Positions 18,909 to 27,804 are shown, counted from the first letter of the stretch. The stretch: DNA of 64,000 nt from Streptomyces albicerus (GCF_008905045.1 NZ_VWMY01000002.1:30771-94770); one strand, 5' to 3'. Notes: a model not told the origin generated them from the letters alone. Program-made: numbers and translations.

Positions 18909-19660
18909 GCGACTTCGAGGGCCTCAAGGCGTTGGTGACGGGCGGCGCATCCGGTATCGGACGGGCCACCGCGGAACTCCTCGCCACCCGCGGCGCCCAG
19001 GTCGCCGTGCTCGACCTGGACCCCTCGTCGGTCGACAAGCCCCTGCTCGGCTACCAGGCCGACGTCACCGATGACGCGTCCGTACGCGCGGCCGTGGCCG
19101 CCGCCGTCGCCGACCTGGGCGGACTCGACGTACTCATCAACAACGCGGGCATCGGCGCCCAGGGCACCGTCGAGGACAACGACGACGAGCAGTGGCACCG
19201 CGTGCTGGACGTCAACGTCGTCGGCATGGTCCGTACGGCTCGCGCGGCGCTGCCGCACCTGCGGGAGTCGTCGCGTGCCGCGATCGTGAACACCTGCTCC
19301 ATCGCGGCCACCGCCGGCCTCCCGCAGCGCGCGCTCTACTCGGCGTCGAAGGGTGCCGTGCTGTCCCTCACCCTCGCCATGGCCGCCGACCACGTCCGCG
19401 AGGGCATCCGCGTCAACTGCGTGAACCCCGGCACCGTCGACACCCCGTGGGTCGGCCGCCTCCTGGACGCCGCACCCGACCCGGCCGCCGAACGGGCCGC
19501 CCTGGAGGCCCGCCAGCCCACCGGCCGTCTCGTCTCGGCATCCGAAGTGGCGGGCGCCATCGCCTACTTGGCGAGCCCGCTGTCCGGCGCGACCACCGGC
19601 ACCGCACTCGCCGTGGACGGCGGAATGCAGGGGCTGCGACTGCGCCCGGTGGCCAAGTGA
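18905..19660 (+). CDS. SDR-family oxidoreductase (probable 2-keto-3-deoxy-L-fuconate dehydrogenase)
   Basis: A 251-residue classical short-chain dehydrogenase. It has the Rossmann motif TGGASGIG (12-19), NNAG, a Ser in NTCSIAA, the catalytic pair Tyr145/Lys149 in LYSASKGA, and the C-terminal [12 protein letters not shown]. In the non-phosphorylating fucose pathway an SDR oxidises 2-keto-3-deoxy-L-fuconate to the 2,4-diketo acid; since an aldo/keto reductase is present for the first step, this assignment is the more economical one. It could instead be an L-fucose dehydrogenase. ATG 18905 overlaps the dehydratase stop, and its own stop overlaps a GTG of the next gene. Confidence 0.85.
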   Translation: MSDFEGLKALVTGGASGIGRATAELLATRGAQVAVLDLDPSSVDKPLLGYQADVTDDASVRAAVAAAVADLGGLDVLINNAGIGAQGTVEDNDDEQWHRVLDVNVVGMVRTARAALPHLRESSRAAIVNTCSIAATAGLPQRALYSASKGAVLSLTLAMAADHVREGIRVNCVNPGTVDTPWVGRLLDAAPDPAAERAALEARQPTGRLVSASEVAGAIAYLASPLSGATTGTALAVDGGMQGLRLRPVAK

Positions 19661-20691
19661 GAGGGCCATTGAGCGGGCCGGTGAACAGGCTCGGCCGCAG
19701 CGGCGTCGAGATCACCGCCCTGGCCCTCGGCACCGCCGGCATCGGGAACCTCTACACCGAGGTCGGCGACGAGCAGGCGTACGCGACCGTGCACGCCGCC
19801 TGGGACGCGGGCATCCGGTACTTCGACACCGCGCCGCACTACGGCATCGGCCTGTCCGAACGACGCCTTGGGGCGGCCCTGCGCGAGCGCCCGCGGTCGG
19901 CGTACACGATCTCGACCAAGGCGGGCCGCCGCCTGGAGCCCACCGAAGCGGGCGGCGACGACCTGGCCAACGGCTTCGCCGTGCCGGCCACGCACCGCCG
20001 CGTGTGGGACTTCAGCGCGGACGGCGTACGCCGCAGTCTGGACGCCAGTCTGGAACGGCTCGGCCTCGACCGGGTGGACGTCGTCTACCTCCACGACCCC
20101 GACGACCACGCCGAACAGGCCTTCCGCGAGGGCTACCCGGCCCTGGAGAAACTCCGCTCGGAGGGCGTGGTGGGCGCGATCGGCGCGGGCATGAACCAGG
20201 CCGAGATGCTCACCCGCTTCGTCCGCGACACGGACGTCGACGTGGTGCTGTGCGCCGGGCGCTACACCCTCCTCGACCAGCGGGCGCTGACCGAACTGCT
20301 GCCGGCCGCGCAGCGGCGCGGGGTATCGGTCGTGATCGGCGGCGCTTTCAACTCCGGCCTGCTGGCCGACCCGAAGCCCGGAGCGACGTACAACTACGCG
20401 GCCGCACCACCCGAGTTGCTGGACCGCGCCCTGGCCCTCAAGGCGGTGGCCGACCGGCACGGCACCACCCTGCGGGCCGCCGCCCTGGCCTTCTGCGCCG
20501 CCCACCCGGCCGTCGCGGGCGTCCTCGTCGGCGCCCGGTCACCGCACGAAGTCCGCGACTGCGCCGAGCAGTTCGCGGCGCCGGTGCCCGCGGCCTTCTG
20601 GCAGGAGCTGCGGGACGCGGATCTCCTGCCCGCCGAAGCTCCCGTGCCCGGCGAGAAGCCGTCCGAGGAGTCGCCCGAGGAGCCGTCATGA
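19657..20691 (+). CDS. Aldo/keto reductase (probable L-fucose / D-threo-aldose 1-dehydrogenase)
   Basis: Likely oxidises L-fucose to L-fuconolactone with NAD(P)+. The AKR barrel shows LGRSGVEITALALGTAGIGN, the FDTAPHYGIGLSE block with the catalytic Asp/Tyr, STKAGR with the catalytic Lys, and DVVYLHDPDDH. These match the D-threo-aldose 1-dehydrogenase subgroup. Start choice is uncertain: GTG 19657 overlaps the SDR stop (GTGA) and is preferred; TTG 19669 and GTG 19681 are also in frame. Length from 19657 is 344 residues. The stop overlaps the mutarotase start, continuing the run of coupled genes. Confidence 0.87.
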   Translation: MRGPLSGPVNRLGRSGVEITALALGTAGIGNLYTEVGDEQAYATVHAAWDAGIRYFDTAPHYGIGLSERRLGAALRERPRSAYTISTKAGRRLEPTEAGGDDLANGFAVPATHRRVWDFSADGVRRSLDASLERLGLDRVDVVYLHDPDDHAEQAFREGYPALEKLRSEGVVGAIGAGMNQAEMLTRFVRDTDVDVVLCAGRYTLLDQRALTELLPAAQRRGVSVVIGGAFNSGLLADPKPGATYNYAAAPPELLDRALALKAVADRHGTTLRAAALAFCAAHPAVAGVLVGARSPHEVRDCAEQFAAPVPAAFWQELRDADLLPAEAPVPGEKPSEESPEEPS

Positions 20692-21002
20692 GAGTCGCCC
20701 TGCACACCAAGGTCCGCGCCGACCGTGTCGCCGAGTACGAGGCCGCCCACCGCGAGGTCCCCGAGGAACTCACGGACGCGATCCGCGTCGCCGGCGCCAC
20801 CTCCTGGACGATCTGGCGCAGCGGCACCGATCTGTTCCACGTCCTGGAGTGCGAGGACTACCCGGGACTGCTCGCCGAGCTGGAGAAACTGCCGGTCAAC
20901 ATCGCCTGGCAGGCCCGGATGGCGGAGTTGCTCGACGTGGTGCACGACTACTCGGCCGAGGGTTCGGAGGCGGGGCTGCCGGTCGTGTGGGAGCTGCCAT
21001 GA
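20688..21002 (+). CDS. L-rhamnose/L-fucose-type mutarotase (RhaM family)
   Basis: A 104-residue dimeric alpha/beta-barrel-type protein of the L-rhamnose mutarotase family, recognisable from RVALHTKVRADRVAEYEAAH, TSWTIWRSGTDLFHVLECEDY and NIAWQARMAELLDV. It should speed interconversion of sugar anomers so the dehydrogenase receives the right form. In fucose operons of other actinobacteria and proteobacteria the same family sits beside the fucose dehydrogenase and lactonase. ATG 20688 overlaps the previous TGA, and its own TGA overlaps the next ATG. Strict specificity for fucose versus rhamnose is inferred from context only. Confidence 0.88.
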   Translation: MRVALHTKVRADRVAEYEAAHREVPEELTDAIRVAGATSWTIWRSGTDLFHVLECEDYPGLLAELEKLPVNIAWQARMAELLDVVHDYSAEGSEAGLPVVWELP

Positions 21003-21853
21003 CGGGACGTACGGCTGCCGTCGACGCCCACCATCATGTGTGGGACCTCTCCGTACGGGACCAGGACTGGATCACCGGACCCGAACTGGCGCCCATCAGA
21101 AGGAACTTCGCCCTCGAGGACCTGGAACCACAGGCGCACGCCGCCGGAGTCTCCCGAACCGTCCTCGTGCAGACGATCACGGTGGCGGAGGAGACCCCGG
21201 AGTTCCTGGCCCTCGCCGAGGGCAGCGACCTGATCGCCGGAGTCGTCGGCTGGACCGACCTCACCCACCCCGGCGTGGCCGACGAGCTGTCCCGGCTGCG
21301 AGACCTGCCGGGCGGCCGCCACCTCAAGGGCATCCGCCACCAGGTCCAGGGCGAGCCGGACCCCGAATGGCTCCTGCGCGAGGACGTACGCCGCGGACTG
21401 ACAGCCGTCGCCGCGGCGGGCCTCGTCCACGACCTGGTCGTCCTCCCGCACCAACTCCCCTCCTGCGTACGGGCGGCCCAGCGCCACCCCGAACTCACCT
21501 TCGTGCTGGACCACTTGGGCAAACCACCCATCGCCTCGGGCGAGCGGGAACCCTGGGCCACCGACATCCGCGCACTCGCCGCCCTGCCGAACACCGTCTG
21601 CAAACTGTCCGGAATGGTCACGGAGGCGAACCCGAAGGACTGGGCGGTGAGCGACCTGGCACCCTACGCGGACACGGCGCTGGAGGCCTTCGGCCCGAGC
21701 CGCATCATGTTCGGCTCCGACTGGCCGGTGTGCACGCTCGTCGCCTCGTACGCCGAAGTCGCCCACATCACCGCCCAGTTGACCGAGAAGCTCAGCGAGA
21801 GCGAGCGCGAGGAGATCTTCGCGGGCACCGCGACCCGTGTCTACGACCTCTGA
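20999..21853 (+). CDS. Amidohydrolase, probable L-fuconolactonase
   Basis: A 284-residue TIM-barrel metal-dependent hydrolase of the COG3618 type. The metal motif DAHHHVWD is at residues 9-16. Other ligands are expected in HLKGIRHQVQ, the strand LVVLPHQLP, FVLDHLGKP and FGSDWPV (Asp). In sugar-oxidation operons this family hydrolyses the lactone made by the dehydrogenase, here L-fucono-1,4(5)-lactone to L-fuconate, feeding the dehydratase encoded three genes upstream. ATG 20999 overlaps the mutarotase TGA. Its 3' end overlaps the convergent membrane-protein gene by 13 bp, so no terminator space exists between them. Confidence 0.88.
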   Translation: MTGRTAAVDAHHHVWDLSVRDQDWITGPELAPIRRNFALEDLEPQAHAAGVSRTVLVQTITVAEETPEFLALAEGSDLIAGVVGWTDLTHPGVADELSRLRDLPGGRHLKGIRHQVQGEPDPEWLLREDVRRGLTAVAAAGLVHDLVVLPHQLPSCVRAAQRHPELTFVLDHLGKPPIASGEREPWATDIRALAALPNTVCKLSGMVTEANPKDWAVSDLAPYADTALEAFGPSRIMFGSDWPVCTLVASYAEVAHITAQLTEKLSESEREEIFAGTATRVYDL

Positions 21854-23262
21854 GCCATGGCGTCCAGCCGCGTCGGCGGCAGGAAGTCCCGTACGTACGT
21901 CCGCTCCCAGCAGGCGCCCGTCTCCCGCAGTTCCTGCCAGGTGGTGTACCGGTAGCGGAAGAGGCGGGCCCGGACGTAGCGGGGCGGTGCGTCCGGTGGG
22001 AACGGGGAGCGGCGCAGGAGCCGCAGCGTGTCGCGGTCGTTCTCCAGGAGCCGCTCCATCAGGCCGGCGAACCACGAGCCGGCGTAGGCGGGGGAGAGGG
22101 CGGCGAACCACATCAGCCAGTCGAGCCGCAGATGGTACGGGGCGAACTGGCGCGGCCAGTGGCGTGGATCGCCCGGCTTGCCCTTGAACTCGTACTCGCG
22201 CCAGTCCGCGTCCTCGCGCGGTACGTCGTCGGCCGTGCCCTCGACCACCACCTCGTACCGGATCCGGCTGACGCTGCCGAACGCCCCGTACGTGTTCACC
22301 AGGTGGAGGGGGTCGAAGGAGCGGTTCATGATCTGGCGGCGGGAGATCATGTTGCGGACCGGGTGGTAGCTCAGCGCCAGGAGCAGTGCGGCGACCGCGA
22401 GGACCACGACCTCGTACCAGAGCGGGGCGTCGGGGACGCCCGGGGCCGTGCCGGGGAGTTCCAGGGCCGATACGGCCAGCACGATCGTGATCCAGTTCAG
22501 CCAGGAGAAGTTGCCGGACAGGACCAGCCACAGTTGGGTGACGATCATCAGCGATGCCGCGGCCGTGGCGATGGGCTGCGGGGTGAACAGCAGGACGGGT
22601 ACGACGAGTTGGGTGAAGTGGTTGGCGGCCACCTCGACCCGGTGGAACGGCTTCGGGAGATGGTGGAAGAACCAGCTCAGCGGGCCCGGCATCGGCTGCG
22701 TCTCGTGGTGGTGGTCGAGGCAGGTCAGCTTGCGCCAGCACTCGTCGCCGCGCATCTTGATCAGTCCCGCCCCGAACTCGACGCGGAACAGGATCCAGCG
22801 CAGCAGGAACAGGACCACGATCGGCGGGGCGATCTCGTCGTTGCCCAGGAAGACCGCGAGAAAGCCGGTCTCCAGGAGCAGGGACTCCCAGCCGAAGGCG
22901 TACCAGGTCTGGCCGACGTTCACGATCGACAGGTAGAGGACCCACGGGACGAGCCAGAGCACCATGGCGCCCCAGAGCGGCAGTTGACCGTCCAGTCCGG
23001 CGATGAGCGCCACCGACACCGCGCAGCCGGTCCAGGCCCAGGCCGCGAAGAAGCGGTCGGAGTAGTGGAAGTGGAACACGCTCGGCGCCTGCCGGAACGG
23101 CACTCGCGCCACGAACCGGGGCACCGGCAGCATGCCGCGCTCACCGAGCAGCGCGCGGAACTGCAGCGCCGCGCTCAGGAACGCGACGAGATAGAGCACG
23201 GCCAGAGCCCGCTGGAAGACGATCCGGCTCGTCCAGTACTCGGGGGCTGTGAACCACTCCAC
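21841..23262 (-). CDS. Lipase maturation factor-family membrane protein
   Basis: A 473-residue integral membrane protein with about eight hydrophobic segments in the first two thirds (starting IVFQRALAVLYLVAFLSAALQFRALLG). It carries the family hallmark FGAGLIKMRGDECWRKLTCLDHHHETQPMP (positions about 160-190) and a C-terminal soluble part (DADWREYEFKGKPGDPRHWP, RLDWLMWFAAL). In vertebrates LMF1 assists folding of secreted lipases; the bacterial role is unknown. GTG 23262 is chosen because GGGAG lies 9 bases upstream; ATG 23286 would add eight residues but has no good ribosome site. The region upstream is shared with the divergent lipoprotein gene. Confidence 0.8.
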   Translation of the reverse strand: MEWFTAPEYWTSRIVFQRALAVLYLVAFLSAALQFRALLGERGMLPVPRFVARVPFRQAPSVFHFHYSDRFFAAWAWTGCAVSVALIAGLDGQLPLWGAMVLWLVPWVLYLSIVNVGQTWYAFGWESLLLETGFLAVFLGNDEIAPPIVVLFLLRWILFRVEFGAGLIKMRGDECWRKLTCLDHHHETQPMPGPLSWFFHHLPKPFHRVEVAANHFTQLVVPVLLFTPQPIATAAASLMIVTQLWLVLSGNFSWLNWITIVLAVSALELPGTAPGVPDAPLWYEVVVLAVAALLLALSYHPVRNMISRRQIMNRSFDPLHLVNTYGAFGSVSRIRYEVVVEGTADDVPREDADWREYEFKGKPGDPRHWPRQFAPYHLRLDWLMWFAALSPAYAGSWFAGLMERLLENDRDTLRLLRRSPFPPDAPPRYVRARLFRYRYTTWQELRETGACWERTYVRDFLPPTRLDAMAQRS

Positions 23263-23398
23263 GGCGCTTGCTCCCTTCCCTTCCATTGTGACGCTGCGTG
23301 ACTCTCTCGGCTTGCGGGGTTCCCGGGACCGGCGCAGACAATGGTGGACATATTGGCCGGAATGGACCGGGATTGACGGGGACGGACGGGAGAACGTG

Positions 23399-24682
23399 GT
23401 GCACATACCCACCAGAACCCTCGTCACGGCCTGCGCGCTCTCCGCGGCGCTCCTCGTCGCGGGCTGCGGCGGCGACGAGGACACGGCGTCCCGCACCTCC
23501 GGCACCGTCGACGGCGAGGTCTTCCTCCAGCCGGTCGCGGCCCAGGGCCCGGACCCCTTCACCGGCTCCACGGCCACGACGACCGCGACCCCGCCCCCCG
23601 TCACCCGTACGCCCCAGTCGCCGCCCACCACGGGCAGCGCCCCGGCCACGGCGGAAGGCGCACGGTCCGTCTCGGGCGCCACACCGGGCCTCTACGGCGG
23701 CACCCAGCGAGTCGGCAGCTGCGACGTCCAACGGCAGATCCGCTTCCTCACCGCCGACCAGGCCAAGGCACGCGCCTTCGCGCAGGCCGCCGGCGTCTCC
23801 CAGCCCGGCATCCCCGACTATCTGCGCGGCCTGACCTCGGTCGTGCTGCGCGCCGACACCAGGGTCACCAACCACGGCTTCCGGGACGGCCGGCCGACCA
23901 GCTACCAGTCCGTACTCCAGGCCGGCACCGCCGTCCTCGTCGACAACCGCGGCGTACCGCGCGTGCGCTGCGCCTGCGGCAACCCGCTGAAGCCGCCGGT
24001 CGCCTTCGAGGGAACCCCGGGACACAACGGCAGCCCCTGGCCGGGCTACCGGCCCGCCAAGGTCATCGTGGTGACCCCGGCCCCGCAGATGATCGTCAAC
24101 ATCACGATCATCAACATCCAGAACAACACGTGGATCGAGCGGAGGATCGGCGACCACGACGGCGACGAGGACCGCGTCGTGCCGCCGCCCGTCGACGACC
24201 CGGAGAGCCGGAGCCCGGGCATGTCGTCGCTGTCGCCCGATGAGTCGTCGCCCGATGGTTCATCGGAAACCCCCGACGAGTCCCTGAGCCCCGACGAGTC
24301 ACCGACCGACTGCGTCACGCCGACCGTGACCGTCACCCCGGGCGAGCCGGACGAGCCCCCGACCGAGGAGCCCATGGACCCCTCGACCCCAGAGGACTGC
24401 CCCACTGCCACCGTCACAGCCACACCGGAAACCCCGGGCGACGAGCCGCTCCCGCCTCCCGATGAGAACACCGCCCCGGAGACGGAGACGCTGCCCGACA
24501 CGACGGTGCCCGACGAGTCCGACGTCGTGGAGCCCGAGCCGCCCCTGGATTCCTCGGAGGACTCCCCGGAGAGCGAGGTCGGCCCCGACAGCGTCCCGGA
24601 CAGCGCCGACGTACCCGACGGCGGCGGCCTCATCCCCGACGAGTCGAGCGTGGACTCGGCTCTCGACACGCTGGACAGCTGA
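23399..24682 (+). CDS. Secreted lipoprotein with DUF6777-like domain and acidic repeat tail
   Basis: A 427-residue lipoprotein: basic start, hydrophobic core, lipobox VAGC about residue 20. After a Pro/Thr linker comes a folded region (about 80-240) with PGLYGGTQRVGSCDVQRQI, RVRCACGNPLKPPV and FEGTPGHNGSPWPGY; the three cysteines and this order resemble the Streptomyces DUF6777 family (recognised, not searched). The last ~160 residues are low-complexity and rich in Asp, Glu, Ser and Pro (SPDESSPDGSSETPDES...), with two matching DC-T-x-TVTVTP-like blocks, probably an extended acidic wall-spanning or metal/charge-binding tail. GTG 23399 has GGGAG 7 bases upstream; GTG 23396 is the alternative. 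Function unknown. Confidence 0.7.
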   Translation: MHIPTRTLVTACALSAALLVAGCGGDEDTASRTSGTVDGEVFLQPVAAQGPDPFTGSTATTTATPPPVTRTPQSPPTTGSAPATAEGARSVSGATPGLYGGTQRVGSCDVQRQIRFLTADQAKARAFAQAAGVSQPGIPDYLRGLTSVVLRADTRVTNHGFRDGRPTSYQSVLQAGTAVLVDNRGVPRVRCACGNPLKPPVAFEGTPGHNGSPWPGYRPAKVIVVTPAPQMIVNITIINIQNNTWIERRIGDHDGDEDRVVPPPVDDPESRSPGMSSLSPDESSPDGSSETPDESLSPDESPTDCVTPTVTVTPGEPDEPPTEEPMDPSTPEDCPTATVTATPETPGDEPLPPPDENTAPETETLPDTTVPDESDVVEPEPPLDSSEDSPESEVGPDSVPDSADVPDGGGLIPDESSVDSALDTLDS

Positions 24683-24742
24683 GTGGTCCGTCGGCGATAC
24701 CCACAAGTCGAATATTCGGCCAAATCCTGGCAAGGTAAGGCC

Positions 24743-26818
24743 ATGGTTGATCGGGGAGCGAGCGCCCTGTCACTCCCGGACGACTGGCCCGCCCACCCGG
24801 ATCCGATCCTGGCGCTCAACCGCATGGGCAGCTTCGACTGGGACCTCGACACCGGCCTCATGCATATGGATGCCGTGGCCCACGAGATCTTCGACGTGCG
24901 CTCCGACGAGTACGACGGCCGCCCCGACACGCTGTCCATACGGGTGCCCCCGACGGAGGCCCGCCGCCTCGACGCCCATGTCTCCCAGGCCATCAAGGAC
25001 GGCAGCGAGAACTACGGGGCGTACTTCCGCGTCCGCCGCCGTGACGGCACCCTGCGCTGGACCCACACCCAGGGCTACATCCGGCGCGACGAGACGGGCC
25101 GGCCGCGCCGCATCATCGGCATCATCCGCGACGCCACCCAGGAACTCAGCGAGGCCGAGGCCCGCCGCGAGCAGGCAGCTCTGGACGAGGCCCGCCGCCA
25201 GCAGACGAACGTCGTGCAGATCACCACCGCGGCGCTCGCGCACGCCCACACGGTCCAGGACGTCATCGACGTCCTCAAGGACACCCACGGCGTCACCCAT
25301 CTCGGTGCGACCAGTCTGGTCATGGGCCTGGTCGAGGCGGGCCGGATCCGGCTGGTCGCCGAGGGCCCCGAGGGCAGCTTCGTGCCGGGCACCCTGGTCA
25401 CCCGTATCGACGAGCAGTACCCGATGAGCGAGGTCGTGCGCACCCTCGCCCCGCGCTTCATCGAGTCGCCGGAGGAGTTCGCCGAGTCGTACCCGCTGCT
25501 GTGGCCGCACATCACCGACCTGGACATCACCTCGGCCGCCTATCTGCCGCTCATCGCACAGGCCAGGCCCATCGGTGCCATGGGGCTGCTCTACAACGAC
25601 CGGCGCGGCTTCTCCGCCGAGGACCGCAACGTCCTCGTCGCGCTCGGCAGCAGCATCGCGCAGAGCCTCCAGCGGGCCATGTTCTACGAACAGGAGAAGG
25701 ACCTCGCGCAGGGCCTCCAGCAGGCCATGCTGCCGCGCTCCATCCCCAGCGTTCCCGGCGCCGACATCGCCGTGCGCTACCGCTCCGGCTCCGTCGGCCG
25801 GGACATCGGCGGCGACTGGTACGACGTCATCCCGCTGCCGGGCGGCCGCGTCGGCGCCGTCATCGGCGACGTCCAGGGCCACGACACGCACGCGGCCGCC
25901 GTCATGGGCCAGCTGCGGATCGTCCTGCGCGCCTACGCGGCCGAGGGCCATGCCCCCGCCACTGTCATGGCCCGCGCCTCCGTCTTCCTGCACGAACTCG
26001 ACACCGAACGCTTCGCGACCTGCCTGTACGCGGAGGCCGACCTGTCCACCGGCGTGATGCAGGTCGTCAGGGCGGGCCACATCGACGCGCTGGTCCGTGA
26101 CACGGACCGCAGCTGCCACAGACTCCCCGTCGAAGGAGGCCTGCCGCTCGGCCTGTCCGCCGAGTTCGGGCGCCTCGAATACCCGGTCAACACCATCGAA
26201 CTCGACCCCGGCCAGACCCTGCTGCTGTGCACCGACGGCCTCGTCGAACAGCCCGGGATCGATCTCGACGAGGGCATGCGGACCCTCCGGGCGCTCATCT
26301 CCACGGGCCCCGACGACGTACGCGACCTCGCCGACCGGCTCATCGACGTGGCCGAGGAACGCGGCGGCGAGGACGACGTGGCGCTGCTTCTGCTGCGCCG
26401 CATAGGTCTCGACGCGCAGCGTTCCGGCGGTCGGCTCCAGCAGCTCGTCGGGCCCGGCGATCCCGAGGCGCTCGCCGAGTCCCGGCACATGATCCGTGCG
26501 GCTGTGCGCGCCTGGGGGGCGCGTGAAAAGGCTGACGACATCGAGTTGGTCGCGGATGAGTTGATCACCAATGCCCTGATGCACACGGAGGGCTCCGCCA
26601 TCGTGACGTTGCGCGTCCTCGCGGGTTCCGACCGGCGCATCCGTGTCGAGGTGGAGGACGCGTCGAGCGCGCTGCCGCGGCGGCGGGAGGCGGGGGAGTC
26701 CGGGGTTTCCGGGCGGGGGCTGCTGTTGGTGGACCGGCTCGCGGATGTGTGGGGTGTGGAGGCGCGGGGCGGAGGCAAGTGTGTGTGGTGCGAGTTCTTG
26801 GCGTCGGACCGGGAGTGA
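24743..26818 (+). CDS. PAS-GAF-SpoIIE phosphatase with C-terminal anti-sigma-type ATPase domain
   Basis: A 691-residue signalling protein. It has an N-terminal PAS fold (about 15-130; RVRRRDGTLRWTHTQGYIRRDE, GIIRDATQ), a short coiled linker, a GAF domain (about 150-310), and a SpoIIE-type PP2C serine phosphatase (about 330-555) with QQAMLPRSIP, GGDWYDVIPL, GDVQGHD and LLLCTDGLVEQPG. The C-terminus is an RsbW-like HATPase domain (about 570-690) with DDIELVADELITNALMH and GRGLLLVDRLADVWG. Such proteins regulate sigma factors by acting on anti-anti-sigma proteins, and the combination puts phosphatase and kinase-like modules in one chain. ATG 24743 follows AAGGTAAGG; an in-frame GTG at 24683 lacks support. 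Confidence 0.9.
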   Translation: MVDRGASALSLPDDWPAHPDPILALNRMGSFDWDLDTGLMHMDAVAHEIFDVRSDEYDGRPDTLSIRVPPTEARRLDAHVSQAIKDGSENYGAYFRVRRRDGTLRWTHTQGYIRRDETGRPRRIIGIIRDATQELSEAEARREQAALDEARRQQTNVVQITTAALAHAHTVQDVIDVLKDTHGVTHLGATSLVMGLVEAGRIRLVAEGPEGSFVPGTLVTRIDEQYPMSEVVRTLAPRFIESPEEFAESYPLLWPHITDLDITSAAYLPLIAQARPIGAMGLLYNDRRGFSAEDRNVLVALGSSIAQSLQRAMFYEQEKDLAQGLQQAMLPRSIPSVPGADIAVRYRSGSVGRDIGGDWYDVIPLPGGRVGAVIGDVQGHDTHAAAVMGQLRIVLRAYAAEGHAPATVMARASVFLHELDTERFATCLYAEADLSTGVMQVVRAGHIDALVRDTDRSCHRLPVEGGLPLGLSAEFGRLEYPVNTIELDPGQTLLLCTDGLVEQPGIDLDEGMRTLRALISTGPDDVRDLADRLIDVAEERGGEDDVALLLLRRIGLDAQRSGGRLQQLVGPGDPEALAESRHMIRAAVRAWGAREKADDIELVADELITNALMHTEGSAIVTLRVLAGSDRRIRVEVEDASSALPRRREAGESGVSGRGLLLVDRLADVWGVEARGGGKCVWCEFLASDRE

Positions 26819-26847
26819 GTGGGGTGGGGCCGGTCGGTTGTTACGTG

Positions 26848-26915
26848 CGGGCCGTCTGTGGCTGATCGCGCCCACGCGGCGGAGCCGCGTAGTGTCACAG
26901 CCCCGCGCCCCTGAC
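26848..26915 (-). repeat. Dispersed intergenic repeat, family B (copy 2, inverted)
   Basis: Reads CTGTGGCTGATCGCGCCCAC, then GCGGCGGAGCCGC, then TGTCACAGCCCCGCGCCCCT: the inverse of the set at 12851-12936. The first ten or so bases (TGTGGCTG) are also shared with family A, showing that the two families are modular relatives. It fills most of the gap between the SpoIIE protein and the DNA glycosylase. Confidence 0.75.
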
Positions 26916-26940
26916 GAGGCACTGATGGCACCCTGGATCT

Positions 26941-27804
26941 ATGCCGGAGCTGCCTGAAGTCGAAGCGCTGAAGGACTTTCTGGCCGACCACCTCGTCGGT
27001 CACGAGATCGTGCGCGTGCTGCCCGTAGCGATCAGTGTGCTGAAGACGTACGAGCCGCCGCTCACCGCCCTCGAAGGGCGGGAGGTCGTGGCCGTGCACC
27101 GGCACGGCAAGTTCCTGGATCTGGAGACGGACGGCGGGCCGCGCTTTGTGACGCATCTGGCGCGTGCGGGCTGGCTGCAGTGGAAGGACCGGCTGCCCGA
27201 CGGGCCGCCGCGGCCGGGCAAGGGGCCGCTGGCGATGCGTGTCGCCCTGGAGACCGGCGAGGGCTTCGACCTCACGGAGGCGGGCACTCAGAAGCGGCTG
27301 GCGGTGTACGTCGTACGGGACCCGGGCGAGGTGCCGGGCATCGCCCGCCTCGGCCCGGACCCGCTGGCCGACGACTTCGACGAGACCCGTTTCGCGAAGC
27401 TGCTGGACGGCGAGCGCCGGCAGCTCAAGGGTGCACTGCGCGACCAGAGCCTGATCGCGGGAGTGGGGAACGCCTACAGTGACGAGATCCTGCACGCCGC
27501 GAAGATGTCGCCCTTCAAGCTTGCCTCCAGCCTGACTCCGGAGGAGAGACGGCGGCTGTACGAGGCGCTGCGCAGCACGCTCAGCGAGGCCGTCGAGCGT
27601 TCCCACGGGCTCGCCGCGGGCCGGCTGAAGGCCGAGAAGAAGAGCGGCCTGCGCGTCCACGGCCGCACCGGGGAGCCCTGTCCGGTCTGTGGGGACACCA
27701 TCCGCGAGGTCTCCTTCAGCGACTCGTCCCTCCAGTACTGCCCGACCTGCCAGACGGGCGGCAAGCCCCTCGCCGACCGGAGGATGTCCAAGTTCCTGAA
27801 GTAG
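26941..27804 (+). CDS. Fpg/Nei-family DNA glycosylase/AP lyase
   Basis: A 287-residue base-excision repair enzyme. The mature N-terminus begins PELPEVE, supplying the catalytic Pro2 and Glu3; the H2TH region (KGALRDQSLIAGVGNAYSDEILHAAKMSP) and the C-terminal zinc finger CPVCGD...YCPTC are all present. RHGKFLDLETD contains the conserved Lys of the beta-strand loop. Finger spacing and QTGGKPLADRRMSKFLK fit Fpg-type enzymes, which excise oxidised purines and ring-opened bases; an endonuclease VIII-like preference cannot be excluded. ATG 26941 lacks a clear ribosome site. It is probably monocistronic, as it converges on the anti-sigma gene. Confidence 0.9.
   Translation: MPELPEVEALKDFLADHLVGHEIVRVLPVAISVLKTYEPPLTALEGREVVAVHRHGKFLDLETDGGPRFVTHLARAGWLQWKDRLPDGPPRPGKGPLAMRVALETGEGFDLTEAGTQKRLAVYVVRDPGEVPGIARLGPDPLADDFDETRFAKLLDGERRQLKGALRDQSLIAGVGNAYSDEILHAAKMSPFKLASSLTPEERRRLYEALRSTLSEAVERSHGLAAGRLKAEKKSGLRVHGRTGEPCPVCGDTIREVSFSDSSLQYCPTCQTGGKPLADRRMSKFLK

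Noticed and set aside
20725..23301. An 858-codon plus-strand frame running through the mutarotase, lactonase and the LMF-like gene
   Set aside because: It crosses genes in other frames and opposite orientation, is extremely Arg/Pro-rich, and has no ribosome site or recognisable motif.
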